DNA from: Achatina immaculata
Lineage: Eukaryota > Mollusca > Gastropoda > Stylommatophora > Achatinidae
NCBI GenBank assembly: GCA_009760885.1
Contig: CM019692.1
Span: forward strand, 56,968,964 to 57,032,963
DNA length: 64,000 bases
Direction: 5' to 3'
Shown: positions 45,696 to 55,849 of the stretch, piece by piece
Layout: each line of letters starts with the position of its first letter
Numbering within the stretch: position 1 is the stretch's first letter
The notes under the pieces: model-generated
The model's database searches: none
What the model was told of the DNA's origin: nothing
What the model saw: only the letters and a program-made list of their open reading frames with translations
Position numbers and translations under genes: made by a program

Positions 45696-45954
45696 GCCCG
45701 CGGGAAAAAAAAGTTTCATGGATATGATTCGTGGTCCAGTCTTGCTGAGATCATTTGTACATGAACATTTATCATCCAAAAAAGCACAAAATGTGTACAT
45801 CTAATTCTAATCCACCTTGTCACATATTCTCGGATGCCATATGTAGCTTTCATAACATAAGGTTTGCCATGTCGCCATTTTTATGAATAGGTAGTCTATC
45901 ATGATCTTATACTTGTATAAGTATAGCTTGGATCATTCCTAATAATAGATATAT

Positions 45955-46326
45955 AATGAGGGACATTAAAAGGAGAACATCTATCGCTCTTCAACAAGTA
46001 AAACAGCTAAAGAAGCTGTGTAGAGGAACAGACTGAGCAACAAAAATAAGATTTTTAAGGGCATGCATCTTTCCCATCGCAACATATGCCTGTGAGACCT
46101 GGACACTTAACAAAACAGCTGAGAAACACTTAAATACTTTCGAATGTAAATGCTACAGAAGAATTCTTCAAATATCATGGACACAAAAAAAGAACAAATA
46201 TATCTAGACTGCAAGAACTTAATACTGAAGAAGGCTGGCTAGTAAAGAGGATTAAAGAGAGAAAACTTAAATATTTTGGACATATCAAACGTTCATGATA
46301 ATTTAAAGACCGTCTTGGAAGGGGAC
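45955..46326 (+). pseudogene. LINE family A copy, part 1 (interrupted)
   Basis: Plus-strand LINE A from 'MRDIKRRTSIALQQVKQLKK' through 'FPIATYACETWTLNKTAEK', 'FECKCYRRILQIS', 'LNTEEGWLVKRIKERKLKYF' to GTCTTGGAAGGGG. Indels break the frame. At 46326 it is cut by a 1.49-kb insertion and continues at 47810. Confidence 0.88.
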
Positions 46327-46570
46327 TTCTTCTTCTTCTTCTTCGTTCACTTCTACCACCAAAAACCACACTGTGAACCTACTGAATTCACGCATGTGGT
46401 CCTCGTTAGGTCCCGTGGTCCCCTGTGTGGTCCAAAATAGACCACACGAGTTCCACGAAAGGACCACAAGGGGTTCAGAGTATCACAGTGCTTTAGCCTG
46501 TATTCTTGGTGGGTCTCGGAAGCGGGATTGCGTGACACCGTGGTTTTCATTGCACCAGTTTGGTCTAGGG

Positions 46571-46835
46571 TTGGACTTTCTCACCGGAAGACCTCGACGT
46601 GTTTGGAATATCAATGCATCCCCGCTGGGTGAGAGGCGGTAGCCCACCCAGGCCAGAGTTGGACTTTCTCACCGGAAAACCTCGACGTGTTTTGAGATAC
46701 CCGTGTATCACTGCCGGGTGAGAGGTGGTTGCCCATCCAGTCCAGAGTTGGACTTTCTCACCGGAAAACCTCAGCGTGATTAGGATACGCAGACATCCCC
46801 GTCGGGTGAGAGGTGGTTGCCTATCTAGACTTCCC
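46571..46835. repeat. 88-bp tandem repeat within the insertion
   Basis: Three units starting TTGGACTTTCTCACCGGAA and including GGTGAGAGG-GGTTGCC. Spacing is 88 then 89 bp. The 98-codon minus-strand frame across it alternates phase between units, so it is not a repeat protein. Confidence 0.9.
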
Positions 46836-46946
46836 TGGTCCAGTGTCTCCGACTTCAGCATTTTGCGGTTGTGGCCGCTACCCTTCCTAGTTGTGACCAG
46901 GATGGAGCTTTTGTCCAGGAGGACGAATCCTCGCCACTAGTGACTT

Positions 46947-47630
46947 CTACCCCTGGGTTGAGCCGGTTTAGGCATTTCCCAGTATGGGCGTGTTTGGGAC
47001 GGGACCGACCTCTAGGGCAGAGGTACTGTGACATTCATAGCCTTCAAGATTCACCCCTGGTATGAGCCGGTTTAGGCAAAATTCACCAGTATGGGTGTTT
47101 ATCAGGCGTTACCGACCTCTAGAGCGGAGGTGGCATGACATGTCTAGCCATCGAGTTCCACCCCTGGTGTGTGCCGGTTGAGGCATATTTCACCAGTGTA
47201 GGTGTATTTCGGACGTAGGCGGCCTCTAGAGCAGAGGTGCCGTGGTATAGCTCTCGTAGCGATACTACTGGACATACCAGGTTAGACTTCACTTTCCACC
47301 ACCTTTTCCCATCGGCGCCACACAGCAACCTTTAATTCCACATTTACTTCCTTAACCGGGAGGAGCTTCACTCCACGCGCGGCATTTGAAAAGTCAAGCC
47401 AGCAGTGACTTAACCTCTGGGACAAGCCGGTTCATGCATTTCACCCGATATGACTGCACTCAGGACGTGGCCGACCTCCAGACCAGAGGTGCCGTGATTT
47501 GACTGTTTGCTTCGCTTTATTCTTTCAACCACCTTTTCCGCAGTGATGCTGCGCGGCAACCTCATTTGCAAATTTCTTCATTGGCCGGGAAGAGCACCGC
47601 TCCACGCACGGCAGCTGAAGATCTCGCCAA
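46947..47630. repeat. ~107-bp and ~230-bp nested repeats within the insertion
   Basis: Units with ACCCCTGG-ATGAGCCGG, TTTCACCAGTATGGGTGT and GACCTCTAGAGCAGAGGTG recur at about 46947, 47052 and 47159. The last unit plus following sequence (CCACCTTTTCC... GGGAGGAGC... CTCCACGC) is repeated in diverged form at about 47405-47625. Confidence 0.8.
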
Positions 47631-47809
47631 CAGCGGCAGATGAGCTACCAAACGTGACACTCATCTACCCTAAGTAACTGGTTTTCAGGCGCCAGATATT
47701 CGCCCTCGCCCCTTCTCCTGTCAGTTTAAACAGTTCTGCCACGGGAAGGCCAGGAGCTGGACTTGACTGCCAGAGGCTGTTTGTGGCGCATTTGCAGTCC
47801 TTAGAACCA

Positions 47810-47950
47810 GAAGGGGACATAATGGGGAAAAGAAAGAGAGGAAGACCAAGGCGGAGATGGTTGCAAGACATCGTTGATAATCTGCAAATGGCATATAGGA
47901 GAGCTGTTAGGGAGGCAAAGTTCCGCAAAGGACAAGCAAATGACTGAATG
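47810..47950 (+). pseudogene. LINE family A copy, part 2
   Basis: It continues the LINE cut at 46326: ATAATGGGGAAAAGAAAGAG (MGKRKRGRPRRRWLQ), ATCGTTGATAATCTGCAAATG and GAGGCAAAGTTCCGCAAAGG, then a GACTGAAT-like tail. Its end matches the C-terminus 'EAKFRK' of the 49-kb copy. A short segment (NMDASAAGHLAHNR equivalent) is deleted. Confidence 0.88.
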
Positions 47951-48644
47951 AGTCGAGTCTGTCATGGATCTACAGTACACTGTTTTCGCATGAGGAGCAT
48001 TCATCACTCTCTAAAATAGCATTTTATATTTTCGTTAATCATAATCGATCTTTTAAAACTTTCAATCGTGAAAACGTTGAGTCATTCAAACTCAGCCTCG
48101 AGGACAAGGTATACTGGGATTATGTGATGAAAGATTCATGCCTGCTTATATCTCTACTTAACATGCTGTGATGGAAACGGATAAATACAACCTATTGTTC
48201 ATTGCTGAAATTGTTCATTAAGCAGCAGAAGCAAATGTTTAAAATATTCAGAAATTTTAAAGTACGTTCTTCCAGTATATTCTACATAACAGACCAGTAT
48301 GTTCGACAAATGTACATTGTGCACAAACAGAAACACCAACGACATTTGTTTTGAAATAATTTACTGTCGGTTTTTTAAAGCCCAGTTTAAAGGAAAGACA
48401 ACTGCAATGCTATATAGCATCTTTTTATATGTTGTCTAACAGAAATGAAGTTTTTGACTTGTTTTAAGCAAATAGAAGGGCAAAAAAAAATTCATAATTT
48501 TGTTATCGATTTTGTAGAAATACACACTTTACTGAATGATTTTATTCTTGGTCCTTCTTCTCCAAAATAAGGTTTCTTGCAGTCTTATCTCGACATGCAT
48601 ATAATGTTCCTAAAAGTGAGCGAAAAGAGTGCTACAGTGCTATA
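47951..48644. other. unannotated sequence
   Basis: No feature recognised in this AT-rich stretch. Confidence 0.45.
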
Positions 48645-49096
48645 TAGAGCCAGTATTGCTATATGATTGTGAAACTCATATGATAAAAAAAAAGACGACA
48701 AAGAAATTGGAAGCAACAGAATTGTCATTTTAGCGAAAAAAAACAACAAATGGCCTGACAGGCAGAATAACAAACGATGAAGTCCTCAAAGAAGTTTCAA
48801 AACAACGAAAACTTGTTAAAGTGATAAGAAAAAGAGACAGTCAAAACATCTTGGAAGTGTCATGAGAAGATAGAAATTGGAGAACCGTGTAATGACTGGA
48901 AAATTCAAGGGGGGGGGGGGGAGGGGGGAAGGAGAAAGGAAGGCCAAGAAAAAAAAACAATTCTCACCAGACCGACTAAATGGCATTTAAAAAAGAAAAA
49001 CATCCGAACTAATCGGAAAAGACAAGACCTGCACAAGATGGAACAGCATGATCGTCAACGCTGTACAACATGGTACATAATAATAATAATAATAGT
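48645..49096 (+). pseudogene. LINE family D relic with (AAT)n tail
   Basis: C-terminal LINE remains in several frames: 'LEATEL' followed by 'NGLTGRITNDEVLKEVSKQR', 'KLVKVIRKRQSKHLGSVMRR', 'LENRVMTGKFKG', 'KGRPRKTILTRLTKWHLKK' and a final NSMIVNAVQHGT with stop at about 49077. It ends in (AAT)n (49078-49095). The pattern 'RKRGRPR...ANxxxHGT stop plus simple tail' matches the copy at 22672-23088. A G run interrupts it at about 48909-48926. Confidence 0.78.
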
Positions 49097-49149
49097 ATGA
49101 TGTATATAGTTTACAAACATATTTTCTCAGTATACAACTCTTCTTCAAT

Positions 49150-49600
49150 GGAAATTCATTCATTCATTTGCATGTACCTTGCGGAACTTTGCCTCCCAAA
49201 CAGCACTCCTGTAGGCCTCTCGGTTGTGAGCAAGATGCCCTGCTGCTGATGCATCCATTTGCAGATCGTCAACGATGTCTTGCAGCCATCTTCGTTTTGG
49301 TCTTCTTCCTTTTCTTTTTCCCATTAAGTATCCTTCCAATACGGTCTTCTCTAAATTATCATGACGTTTAATGTGTCCAAGATATTTAAGTTTTCTCTCT
49401 TTAATCCTCTTTACTAGCCGGCCTTCTTCAATATTAATCTCTGGTATTTCATAACATCCAATTGTTATGTCATCATAATATTCTTTGTCTACATCTTCTC
49501 TAACATTCCTCATGATATTTTCAGTATACAAGTTAAATAAGTAGGGTGACAATATGCACCCCTGATGGACCCCTTGTTTTATGTCAAACCAAGTTGAAAA
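49150..49600 (-). pseudogene. LINE family A, internally deleted copy
   Basis: A minus-strand frame of 130 codons (49552-49160) joins the end of the RT palm segment, 'SPYLFNLYTENIMRNVREDV' and 'GCYEIPEI', directly to 'NIEEGRLVKRIKERKLKYLG'. Compared with 37340-40775 the stretch with YTDD, 'SFEYLGSLL' and 'TYACETWTL' is missing (roughly 0.45-0.6 kb), without loss of frame. The C-terminus is the best preserved in the window: 'EKTVLEGYLMGKRKGRRPKR', 'AYRSAVWEAKFRKVHANE' stop. A (GAAT)n tail follows (plus strand ATTCATTCATT). Confidence 0.9.
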
Positions 49601-50508
49601 ATGGAAATATTAAAAGTTTTTTTTTTCAAACTAAGGGGAGACAATGTGCAACCCTTTGACCCATTTCAAAGTGTTACACTATTCTTTATTATTCTGTTTT
49701 TACAATTGCTTTGTACGGAAATGGGAAATGCATACCTTTCTGTTTTTCTCTACCGTTTTCATTTTCTTAAATTTGTGATGTTTGAAAATACGCGAGACGC
49801 TTCCAGGCTCCAATTTTCTTGAATAAAATCCATTTCCTGTACGTTAACTGACGTCCTTCCGATATCATCGGGCTAAAGGAGCGATAGAAAAAAACTTGAC
49901 AGAGAGCGGGATGTTTTCTGGGATAAACTAGAGCCTGCTAACGATTCGTATCGATTTGTTTGTCGCTGATGTTATCGTTAATGAATTGCATCGGATGCTT
50001 ATGTGTTAATGAAGCGGCAGATTTTTTGCTTCTTTCGAAGCGAACTCAGACAGATAGATGAGAGAAGCGTTTTGAAACGATAACATGATCGAAGGAATGT
50101 TAAATGATCTGCGAGTGAGACGCATGTAGGAACGATGAGGGAGAACGCGTGATGTCATCGCAGCTTTACGTATTTACGTGAAGTAAATCTTACATTGTAC
50201 GACCTAATATTGCTAGGGGAAAACGTTAGTCGGAGAAAAGTCGATAGGTCAATCTGTAGTGGTCTGAAAGACGGTGGGAGACCTTCAGTACCATACACAC
50301 GAAGACACGCGCCTACACAACACTGCAGTCCGTCAAAAAAAATAACGGGGAAAGAAGAGACTAAATTCGCATTCCTTTGGACTGAAAATAATGTTATAGC
50401 TAATTCCCCAAACCTCTCTGTATGTTCGAGCTAATTCTGGCTCGCGCTTCCAGGATTTCTTCATAACAGTTACTGGAAAACCCTAAAGTAAATTTACTTT
50501 ATAGGCAG
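49601..50508. other. unannotated sequence
   Basis: No gene or transposon recognised. Confidence 0.45.
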
Positions 50509-50790
50509 CCTGGTTGGCTGAGTGGTTAGACACTCGGTCTACTAATCCAGTGGTACTGGCTTCAAATTCCAGCAGTGGGTGGTTTGTTTGTTTTTTTTTA
50601 CTACCACACCAAAAAGACCCAGCGGTTCACTCATCCTCTAAAACTGAGTACCAGAGAAATCTGGAAAGGTAAAGGCGGCCGGGCGTGATACTGACTACAT
50701 CACACTTTCAGGTACTGATGATCTTGAAAATATAGCCTAATACCGTATCGCGAATACTTTTTAATGGCATGGAAACGGGAATTTAACCTT
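50509..50790 (+). mobile_element. tRNA-derived SINE, copy 3
   Basis: The head CCTGGTTGGCTGAGTGGTTA has an A-box-like TTGGCTGAGTGG. A B-box-like GGCTTCAAATTCC lies near 50558. Body blocks are CTACCACACCAAAAAGACCC, GTACCAGAGAAATCTGG, GGCGGCCGGGCG, ACATCACACTTTCAGG and TTAATGGCATGGAAACGGG. It ends at TTTAACCTT. It is the most complete of the SINE copies. Confidence 0.87.
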
Positions 50791-52128
50791 CAGCTTGTGA
50801 ACATTTTGAAAAAGTAAGCAGAATAATGTTGTTTAAAATTTGAATAAACTGTAATTAGTGTAATTTAATAATATATTAGAGCTCGTTTGGGAACTTGGAA
50901 GGGCGAGTCTAGTTTCCCGTACGAAACAAACAACTTCATGTCTGCTACCCTGTTTCAGAACAACATTTGAGCATTCCTTCTCCCAACACGTTTGTTCCAG
51001 CCCGCAACAAAATTCTTCTCTACTGTTTCTGCAAGCTTTTCGGTGATATTGACCTTGCCTGATTTCTCGTGCCCGCCCATGAATATTCACATCACGCGTC
51101 GAAACTTTCAACTGAGGCAACAAAAAAAGGATCGATGTAGCGTTCTCTAGCGACTAGAGTGCTGATCATCATGTAAACAGTGTAAACAACCTGATGTCAG
51201 TGGCCGGGACATTGGGCTGTGAGCACTATTTAGTATACAAGTTGTTCCAAAGATATTTTCCAGTGAGTTCGGGATATGTCTCGGTGGGTGAGCCATCGTG
51301 TAGTTTTGTGGATGTGGTTGGTTCTTGATATAGAATTATATACAGTGTTAGTGTGCCCTGCATTGATTATGTCGTAAGTATATGTGATTGCTGATATGAC
51401 CCCATCGAGCACACTGGACTCAGTTAGGTTGGTTGTGTATGAGTTTGATTAGTAGAGATGATTTCGTAAGGATGATAGTGCATGTGCTATGTGCATCCAT
51501 ACTCACTCTTTTGGCAGTGCTTTACTTGTGTGTGATGTTAATATTCAGTGTATTGCGGAATACATGTATGTATATACATATATTGATAGTATTGATTGCT
51601 AAAGCTTCTTATGACAGCAAAGTTTGATATGAGTGAGGGTTACTTACTTGCATATTTTTGTTCAGTGATGTATTGCTATGTCATTGCTTTCCAGGTCACA
51701 TATATATATGTGTGTGTGTGTGTGTGTTCTGTGGTCCTTTTATGTGGAATGTGGTCTGAACCGTTATTTTTATTGTATGTGTTCATAATGAGTGTCTTGA
51801 TTTTGTAATTGGTATGAGAGATGGTATCTGTAGGTTGAATTGTTGGCTAACAAGGATCTTGGAACCAGGATGGCTGTGGTCAAATATTCTTTTAAAAAAA
51901 ATTAGGATTGGGGGTCACAGTACGTTTGTACCATTGGAAGAATTTAATTACTTAATTACCACTCTCATAAGTCCCTCACTCTCCTCACTTCCCTCACTCT
52001 TTCCCTTACAGTCCCAGTGCAGACTGCTTTCAGTAGTTTCCTACTGCTATACTTTAATTGCTGTAGGATCTAAGGTGCATTTCACACACAAATTTTATAT
52101 GTTTATTTATATTACCTTGAAAATAACA
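50791..52128. other. unannotated sequence
   Basis: Contains (TA)n/(TG)n at about 51700-51727. Several short open frames without motif. No exon recognised. Confidence 0.4.
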
Positions 52129-52130
52129 TA

Positions 52131-53427
52131 CGATGGGTGATTGATAAGTTCGCGGCAGAAGGTACAAATGCTTGAAACACACAGTTGATATTAGGTGCAT
52201 TTGTAGATCAGGTTAATGGAAGATTAAACATCAAGTTTCAAGAAATTAAATGCAACCAATGTTTTTATACAGACTACTGAAGTGGTAAAGGGTGGCAGAA
52301 ATTGAGAAAATGGATAAAACTTCTCATCGAGCAGTCATTCGCTACCTTTGCATCAAGGGCTGATCATTGAAGGAGATCCATGAAGATATGGTGGAGACTC
52401 TAGGGAAGAGTGCCCCTTCTTACAGCACAGTGAAGAAATGAGCAGCTCAGTTCAAACATGGAAGGGAGAGTCTGGAAGATGATCCCCATCCAAGAGGACC
52501 AAGAACGGTAACCACCGATGAAACCACTGGCAGAATCCATGACATGATAATGGAGGATCGACGACTAACTGAGCGGTACATTGCTACTGAGTTGGGCATC
52601 TCCCAGGAACATGTTTATGCCATTATTCACAATGATCTTCAAATGACAAAGCTCTCTGATCGATGGATCTTCTTGGAGCTGATCACGAACGACAGCGTCT
52701 CAACATGTCAAGAGACAATCTTTGCCATTTTTCGGCAGATATTGAAAAGTTTCTTCACCAATTTGTGACTATAGATGAGACTTGGGTTCATCATTTTCAA
52801 CAGGAAACCAAAGAACAGTCAAAGCAGTGGAAACATCATGGATCCCCACCTCCAAAGAAAGCAAGGGTGGTTCTGTCTTTAGGCAAAGTGATGGCTTCCA
52901 TCTTTTGGGATTCAGAATGTGAGGTATTGGTAGACTATCTTCAAAAGGGCAGAACGGCCACCAGAGCCAATTACGCTAATCTTGTGAAGCAACTGCGGGT
53001 CAAATTGAAGGAAAAACATCGAAGGAAATTGACGAGAGGAGTCAACTTTCATCAAGACAATGCTCCAGTTCACAAGTCAGCGGTGGCAATGGCTGCCATT
53101 CATGAATGCGACTTCCAGCTTCTTGAACATCCTCCTTATTCCCCAGATTTGGCCCCTTCGGACTATTACCTGTTTACTAAACTGAAAAAGGAGCTCAGTG
53201 GTCGCAAATTGCTTCAGATGATGGCGTCATTCATGCCGTAGACCAGTTTGTACTGGTACAAGATGCTGACTTTTACAAAGAAGGGATCCGTATGCTCCAG
53301 GATCGCTGGACTAAGTGCATAAACTTGCAAGGGGACTATGTTGAGAAATAACCCCAAAAAATTGCCCCCCCCCCCAAAAAAAAAAACCCGTTGTACTTTA
53401 TGCCGAGAACTTATCAATCACCTCTCG
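52131..53427 (+). mobile_element. mariner transposon, copy 1
   Basis: Complete 1,297-bp mariner. Inverted ends GGTGATTGATAAGTTCGCGG (left, preceded by CGATG-like bases) and, reverse-complemented, CGAGAGGTGATTGATAAG (right). TA dinucleotides flank both ends (52129-52130 and 53428-53429), the mariner target duplication. Size and single transposase frame are standard for the family. The transposase is defective (next entry). Confidence 0.95.
52310..53351 (+). pseudogene. mariner transposase, copy 1 (D,D34D)
   Basis: DDD-type transposase that would cut and paste the element at TA sites. N-terminal helix-turn-helix region: MDKTSHRAVIRYLCIKG then an in-frame TGA (52361-52363), 'SLKEIHEDMVETLGKSAPSY', a second in-frame stop (TGA, at the KKLAAQ position of copy 2), and 'GPRTVTTDETTGRI'. 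A frameshift near 52665 precedes the catalytic part: VTIDETWVHHF (first Asp), NFHQDNAPVHKS (second Asp), YSPDLAPSDYYLF (third Asp). Exactly 34 residues separate Asp2 and Asp3, the mariner D,D34D signature. A one-base deletion after 'KKELSGRK' disturbs the C-terminus. Confidence 0.94.
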
Positions 53428-53479
53428 TATATTTCAGATAGTACAAAACAAAATATATTCGAACTTCACATGTATTGCT

Positions 53480-53706
53480 TCGCGGAGTATGCTTCGTAAG
53501 ACTGAGAAAAAAATACTTAGAAAAGAACAGGTTCATCTATTAAGCCAGTCAACTGTGAGGACATTAACGTGGCTTTATTGCCCAGGGCATGCGAGAGTAC
53601 ATGGCAATGAAGTGACAGATAGGCTTGCTGGGCAGGCTAAAATAAATGACAGGCTGAGAATGGACAGAGGGGACAATGTATTGAAAAGAATGCAGGAAAA
53701 TGAATG
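53480..53706 (+). pseudogene. LINE family F RNase H, part 1 (interrupted)
   Basis: The RNase H C-terminal half begins in the 'SMLRKTEKKILRKEQVHLLS' segment. Then follow 'TLTWLYCPGHARVHGNEVTD' (active-site Asp at 'EVTDRLAG') and 'DNVLKRMQENE'. It stops at GCAGGAAAATGAA (about 53693-53705); the matching continuation GCAGGAAAATGAAGAGCGGG is at 55601. In between lies the Penelope-like composite. Confidence 0.88.
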
Positions 53707-53730
53707 TATAAAACAGGAAAAAGTAGGAGC

Positions 53731-54540
53731 AGCTGTAGAAATGGGTACTCGACTTCTTCTGGAGTTGGGGAAGGAAAGGCGGCCAGGCATGATACTGACC
53801 ATATCACCCTCTAGTGTGCCGTCAAGGAAAATATGGGCACTAACACCATATCCCTATGTGTCTCTAAGGCAAAACAGGATTGCATTTACCTTTTTTCCTC
53901 CCTTTCCACTTCCCAATCCCTTATCTTTTCAAAATCAGACTCCAGCGTCATTGCATTCAGGACAGCCCTGTATATGCTCCGCCGCATGCAAGAGTACGTT
54001 TGCTGATAGCTCGCATCAAGTATTGGTTCCTTTGCGGTGCGCTTTATGCCAGACGGATTAACTACCAGAACGCTTAATTTGTCCTAGCTTCGCCAGTCGG
54101 CTCACAATAACATTGTTCTTCCATTCCCGCTCTTCATTTTCCTGCACACAATAATTAGTGTATAAGTATATAACTATACACGAAGCACTGCAGTAAAGCT
54201 GTGATACTAGAATGTATAAAACAGGAAAAAGTAAGAGGAGATAAAGTATAAATTCACATGAATGCTATTTAAAATAAAATTTAGAAAAAAAAATACATTT
54301 TTTTTCTAAAGAGTACTTAGCTGTAAATTGTAAGGTGTGGCTTGTCCGGCGGTGTGTGTGAGGAATGGATTTAGTAGAACGTGGAGACTTTAAATAGAGA
54401 CCTGTGACATGTGGTCGGTGGGTTGTAACTGGGGGTGGTGGAGGGGGAACCGGGGAAGGGAGAGAGAGTGTGTGATGCAATACTGACCTAGCTAGTAGAA
54501 GTTGAAACAGATGATTGGGGAAGAAGGGTTGCAGAGTGAT
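53731..54540 (-). repeat. large inverted repeat, left arm
   Basis: 810 bp that are the reverse complement of 55114-56015 except for about 90 bp missing here. In order on the plus strand it contains: SINE 3' part (about 53736-53890), reversed LINE F 3' end (about 53925-54146), and the reversed 3' flank of the Penelope-like element. The missing piece is the Penelope terminus with the hammerhead-like motif. A short stray piece of that terminus (GTATAAAACAGGAAAAAGTA) sits at 53706-53734 just outside the arm and again at 54213-54232 at the deletion point. Confidence 0.9.
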
Positions 54541-55042
54541 CCACCCCTATTGGCATACAAACGTGAGCCAAACCTTAAGGACATCCTCGTCCATAGCCAC
54601 TTGAAGCAGAGCCTTACATATGTTGGCACCAGAAAATGTAACTACCCCCCGCTGCGTTACCTGCCCTGTAGTCTGGGAAACGAAAACAATCACCTTTCCC
54701 AAAACTATCCTCACCCTTCATGAGGGATTCACATGCGAGTCCCGTAATGTGATATATGTCATCGTTTGCAAAAGATGCAGGATAACATATATTGGTGAGA
54801 CTGGCCTCAGATTAGGGGACCGCATGCAAAAACATCTGTACGACATCACCCAGCATGCTTCGAAACCGGTCCCAAATCATTTCAATGGCCCCAACCACAG
54901 AGGCAAATCTGACTTTCTGGTAACAGCCATCAAACAATGTCACGCAGATGACACAAGCCGTCTGGCACTTGAGAACCGCTGCATTCAAAATTATGGGACG
55001 CTGGAACCACATGGGTTAAACTCGCTGTTTAGTTACACGTAA
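54541..55042 (+). pseudogene. Penelope-like element GIY-YIG endonuclease region
   Basis: C-terminal part of a Penelope-like retroelement protein. The linker ('LLAYKREPNLKDILVHSHLK', GTRKCNYPP) is in one frame and then, after a one-base shift in a C run near 54646-54651, 'PRCVTCPVV' and the GIY-YIG domain follow in the frame ending at 55042. Seen in the domain: NVIYVIVCKRC (VIY at the GIY position), TYIGETGLRLGDRMQKH (YIG, conserved Arg), 'PVPNHFNGPNHRGKSDF', 'LALENRCIQNYGTLEPHGLN' (Glu and Asn). Such domains nick DNA during insertion. The reverse transcriptase is absent. This lies in the 573-bp spacer of the inverted repeat, so it is the centre of the structure. Confidence 0.88.
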
Positions 55043-55439
55043 CATTCTCTACAATCATTACAGTACCTCTCCACAAAGTCCACCCCTTCTTACTTTTCAA
55101 ACTTCCTCACAGCATCACTCTGCAACCCTTCTTCCCCAATCATCTGTTTCAACTTCTACTAGCTAGGTCAATATTGCATCACACACTCTCTCTCCCCTCC
55201 CCGGTTCCCCATCCACCACCCCCAGTTACAACCCACCGACCACAAGTCACAGGTCTCTATTTAAAGTCTCCACGTTCTACTAAATCCATTCCTCACACAC
55301 ACCGCCGGACAAGCCACACCTTACAATTTACAGCTAAGTACTCTTTAGAAAAAAAAATGTATTTTTTTTTCTAAATTTTATTTTAAATAGCATTCATGTG
55401 AATCTATACTTTATCTCCTCTCTCTACTTCTTCGTCCTG

Positions 55440-55535
55440 TATGTTTTTGTATGATTAAGGCTCACGCCGAAACGTCACAACTTTGTAATCGTTAAGTAAT
55501 AAAGCTGCTCCTACTTTTTCCTGTTTTATACATTC
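55440..55535 (+). ncRNA. degenerate hammerhead-like motif in the Penelope tail
   Basis: TGATTAAGGCTCACGCCGAA then ACGTC: a three-base-pair stem (GGC/GCC, 55459-55461 and 55466-55468) between a CTGATGA-like strand, here ATGATTAA, and GAAA (55469-55472). This is the layout of a hammerhead ribozyme core around stem II. Penelope-like elements are known to carry hammerhead motifs in their terminal repeats. Here CTGATGA is mutated and stems I and III are not clear, so it is probably inactive. Confidence 0.45.
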
Positions 55536-55600
55536 TATTATCACAGCTTTACTGCAGTGCTTCGTGTATAGTTATATACTTATACACTAATTATTGTGTG

Positions 55601-55820
55601 CAGGAAAATGAAGAGCGGGAATGGAAGAACAATGTTATTGTGAGCCGACTGGCGAAGCTAGGACAAATTAAGCGTTCTGGTAGTTAATCCGTCTGGCATA
55701 AAGCGCACCGCAATGGAACCAATACTTGATGCGAGCTATCAGCAAACGTACTCTTGCATGCGGCGGAGCATATACAGGGCTGTCCTGAATGCAATGACGC
55801 TGGAGTCTGATTTTGAAAAG
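55601..55820 (+). pseudogene. LINE family F 3' end, part 2
   Basis: GCAGGAAAATGAAGAGCGGG, ATGGAAGAACAATGTTATTG, GCATGCGGCGGAGCATATAC and CTGTCCTGAATGCAATGACG match 9340-9580. It continues the RNase H LINE broken at 53706. A block of about 40 bp differs from the 9-kb copy. Confidence 0.87.
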
Positions 55821-55849
55821 ATAAGGGATTGGGAAGTGGAAAGGGAGGG

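Larger units (their letters stand above)
46327..47818 (-). mobile_element. 1.49-kb non-coding retroposon-like insertion with (GAA)n tail
   Basis: It interrupts a LINE A copy. Both junctions carry GAAGGGGAC (46318-46326 and 47810-47818), a 9-bp target duplication. On the minus strand the insert ends in (GAA)n next to the target, so it looks like a retroposon inserted in minus orientation. There are no terminal inverted repeats and no convincing open frame. Inside are three 88/89-bp repeats (anchors at 46571, 46659 and 46748) and a second repeat of roughly 105-110 bp with CCGGTTTAGGCA and CGACCTCTAGAGC (about 46947-47240, with a diverged copy at 47412-47500). The family is unknown to me. Confidence 0.75.

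Noticed and set aside
46565..46861. 98-codon minus-strand repeat protein with SGEKVQ units
   Set aside because: The 88/89-bp unit is not a multiple of three, so the peptide repeat changes frame in the middle unit. It lies in a non-coding retroposon.
53489..54061. 190-codon frame taken as one protein
   Set aside because: Only its first part is RNase H. The rest is SINE sequence and a reversed LINE end, joined by insertion and inversion.
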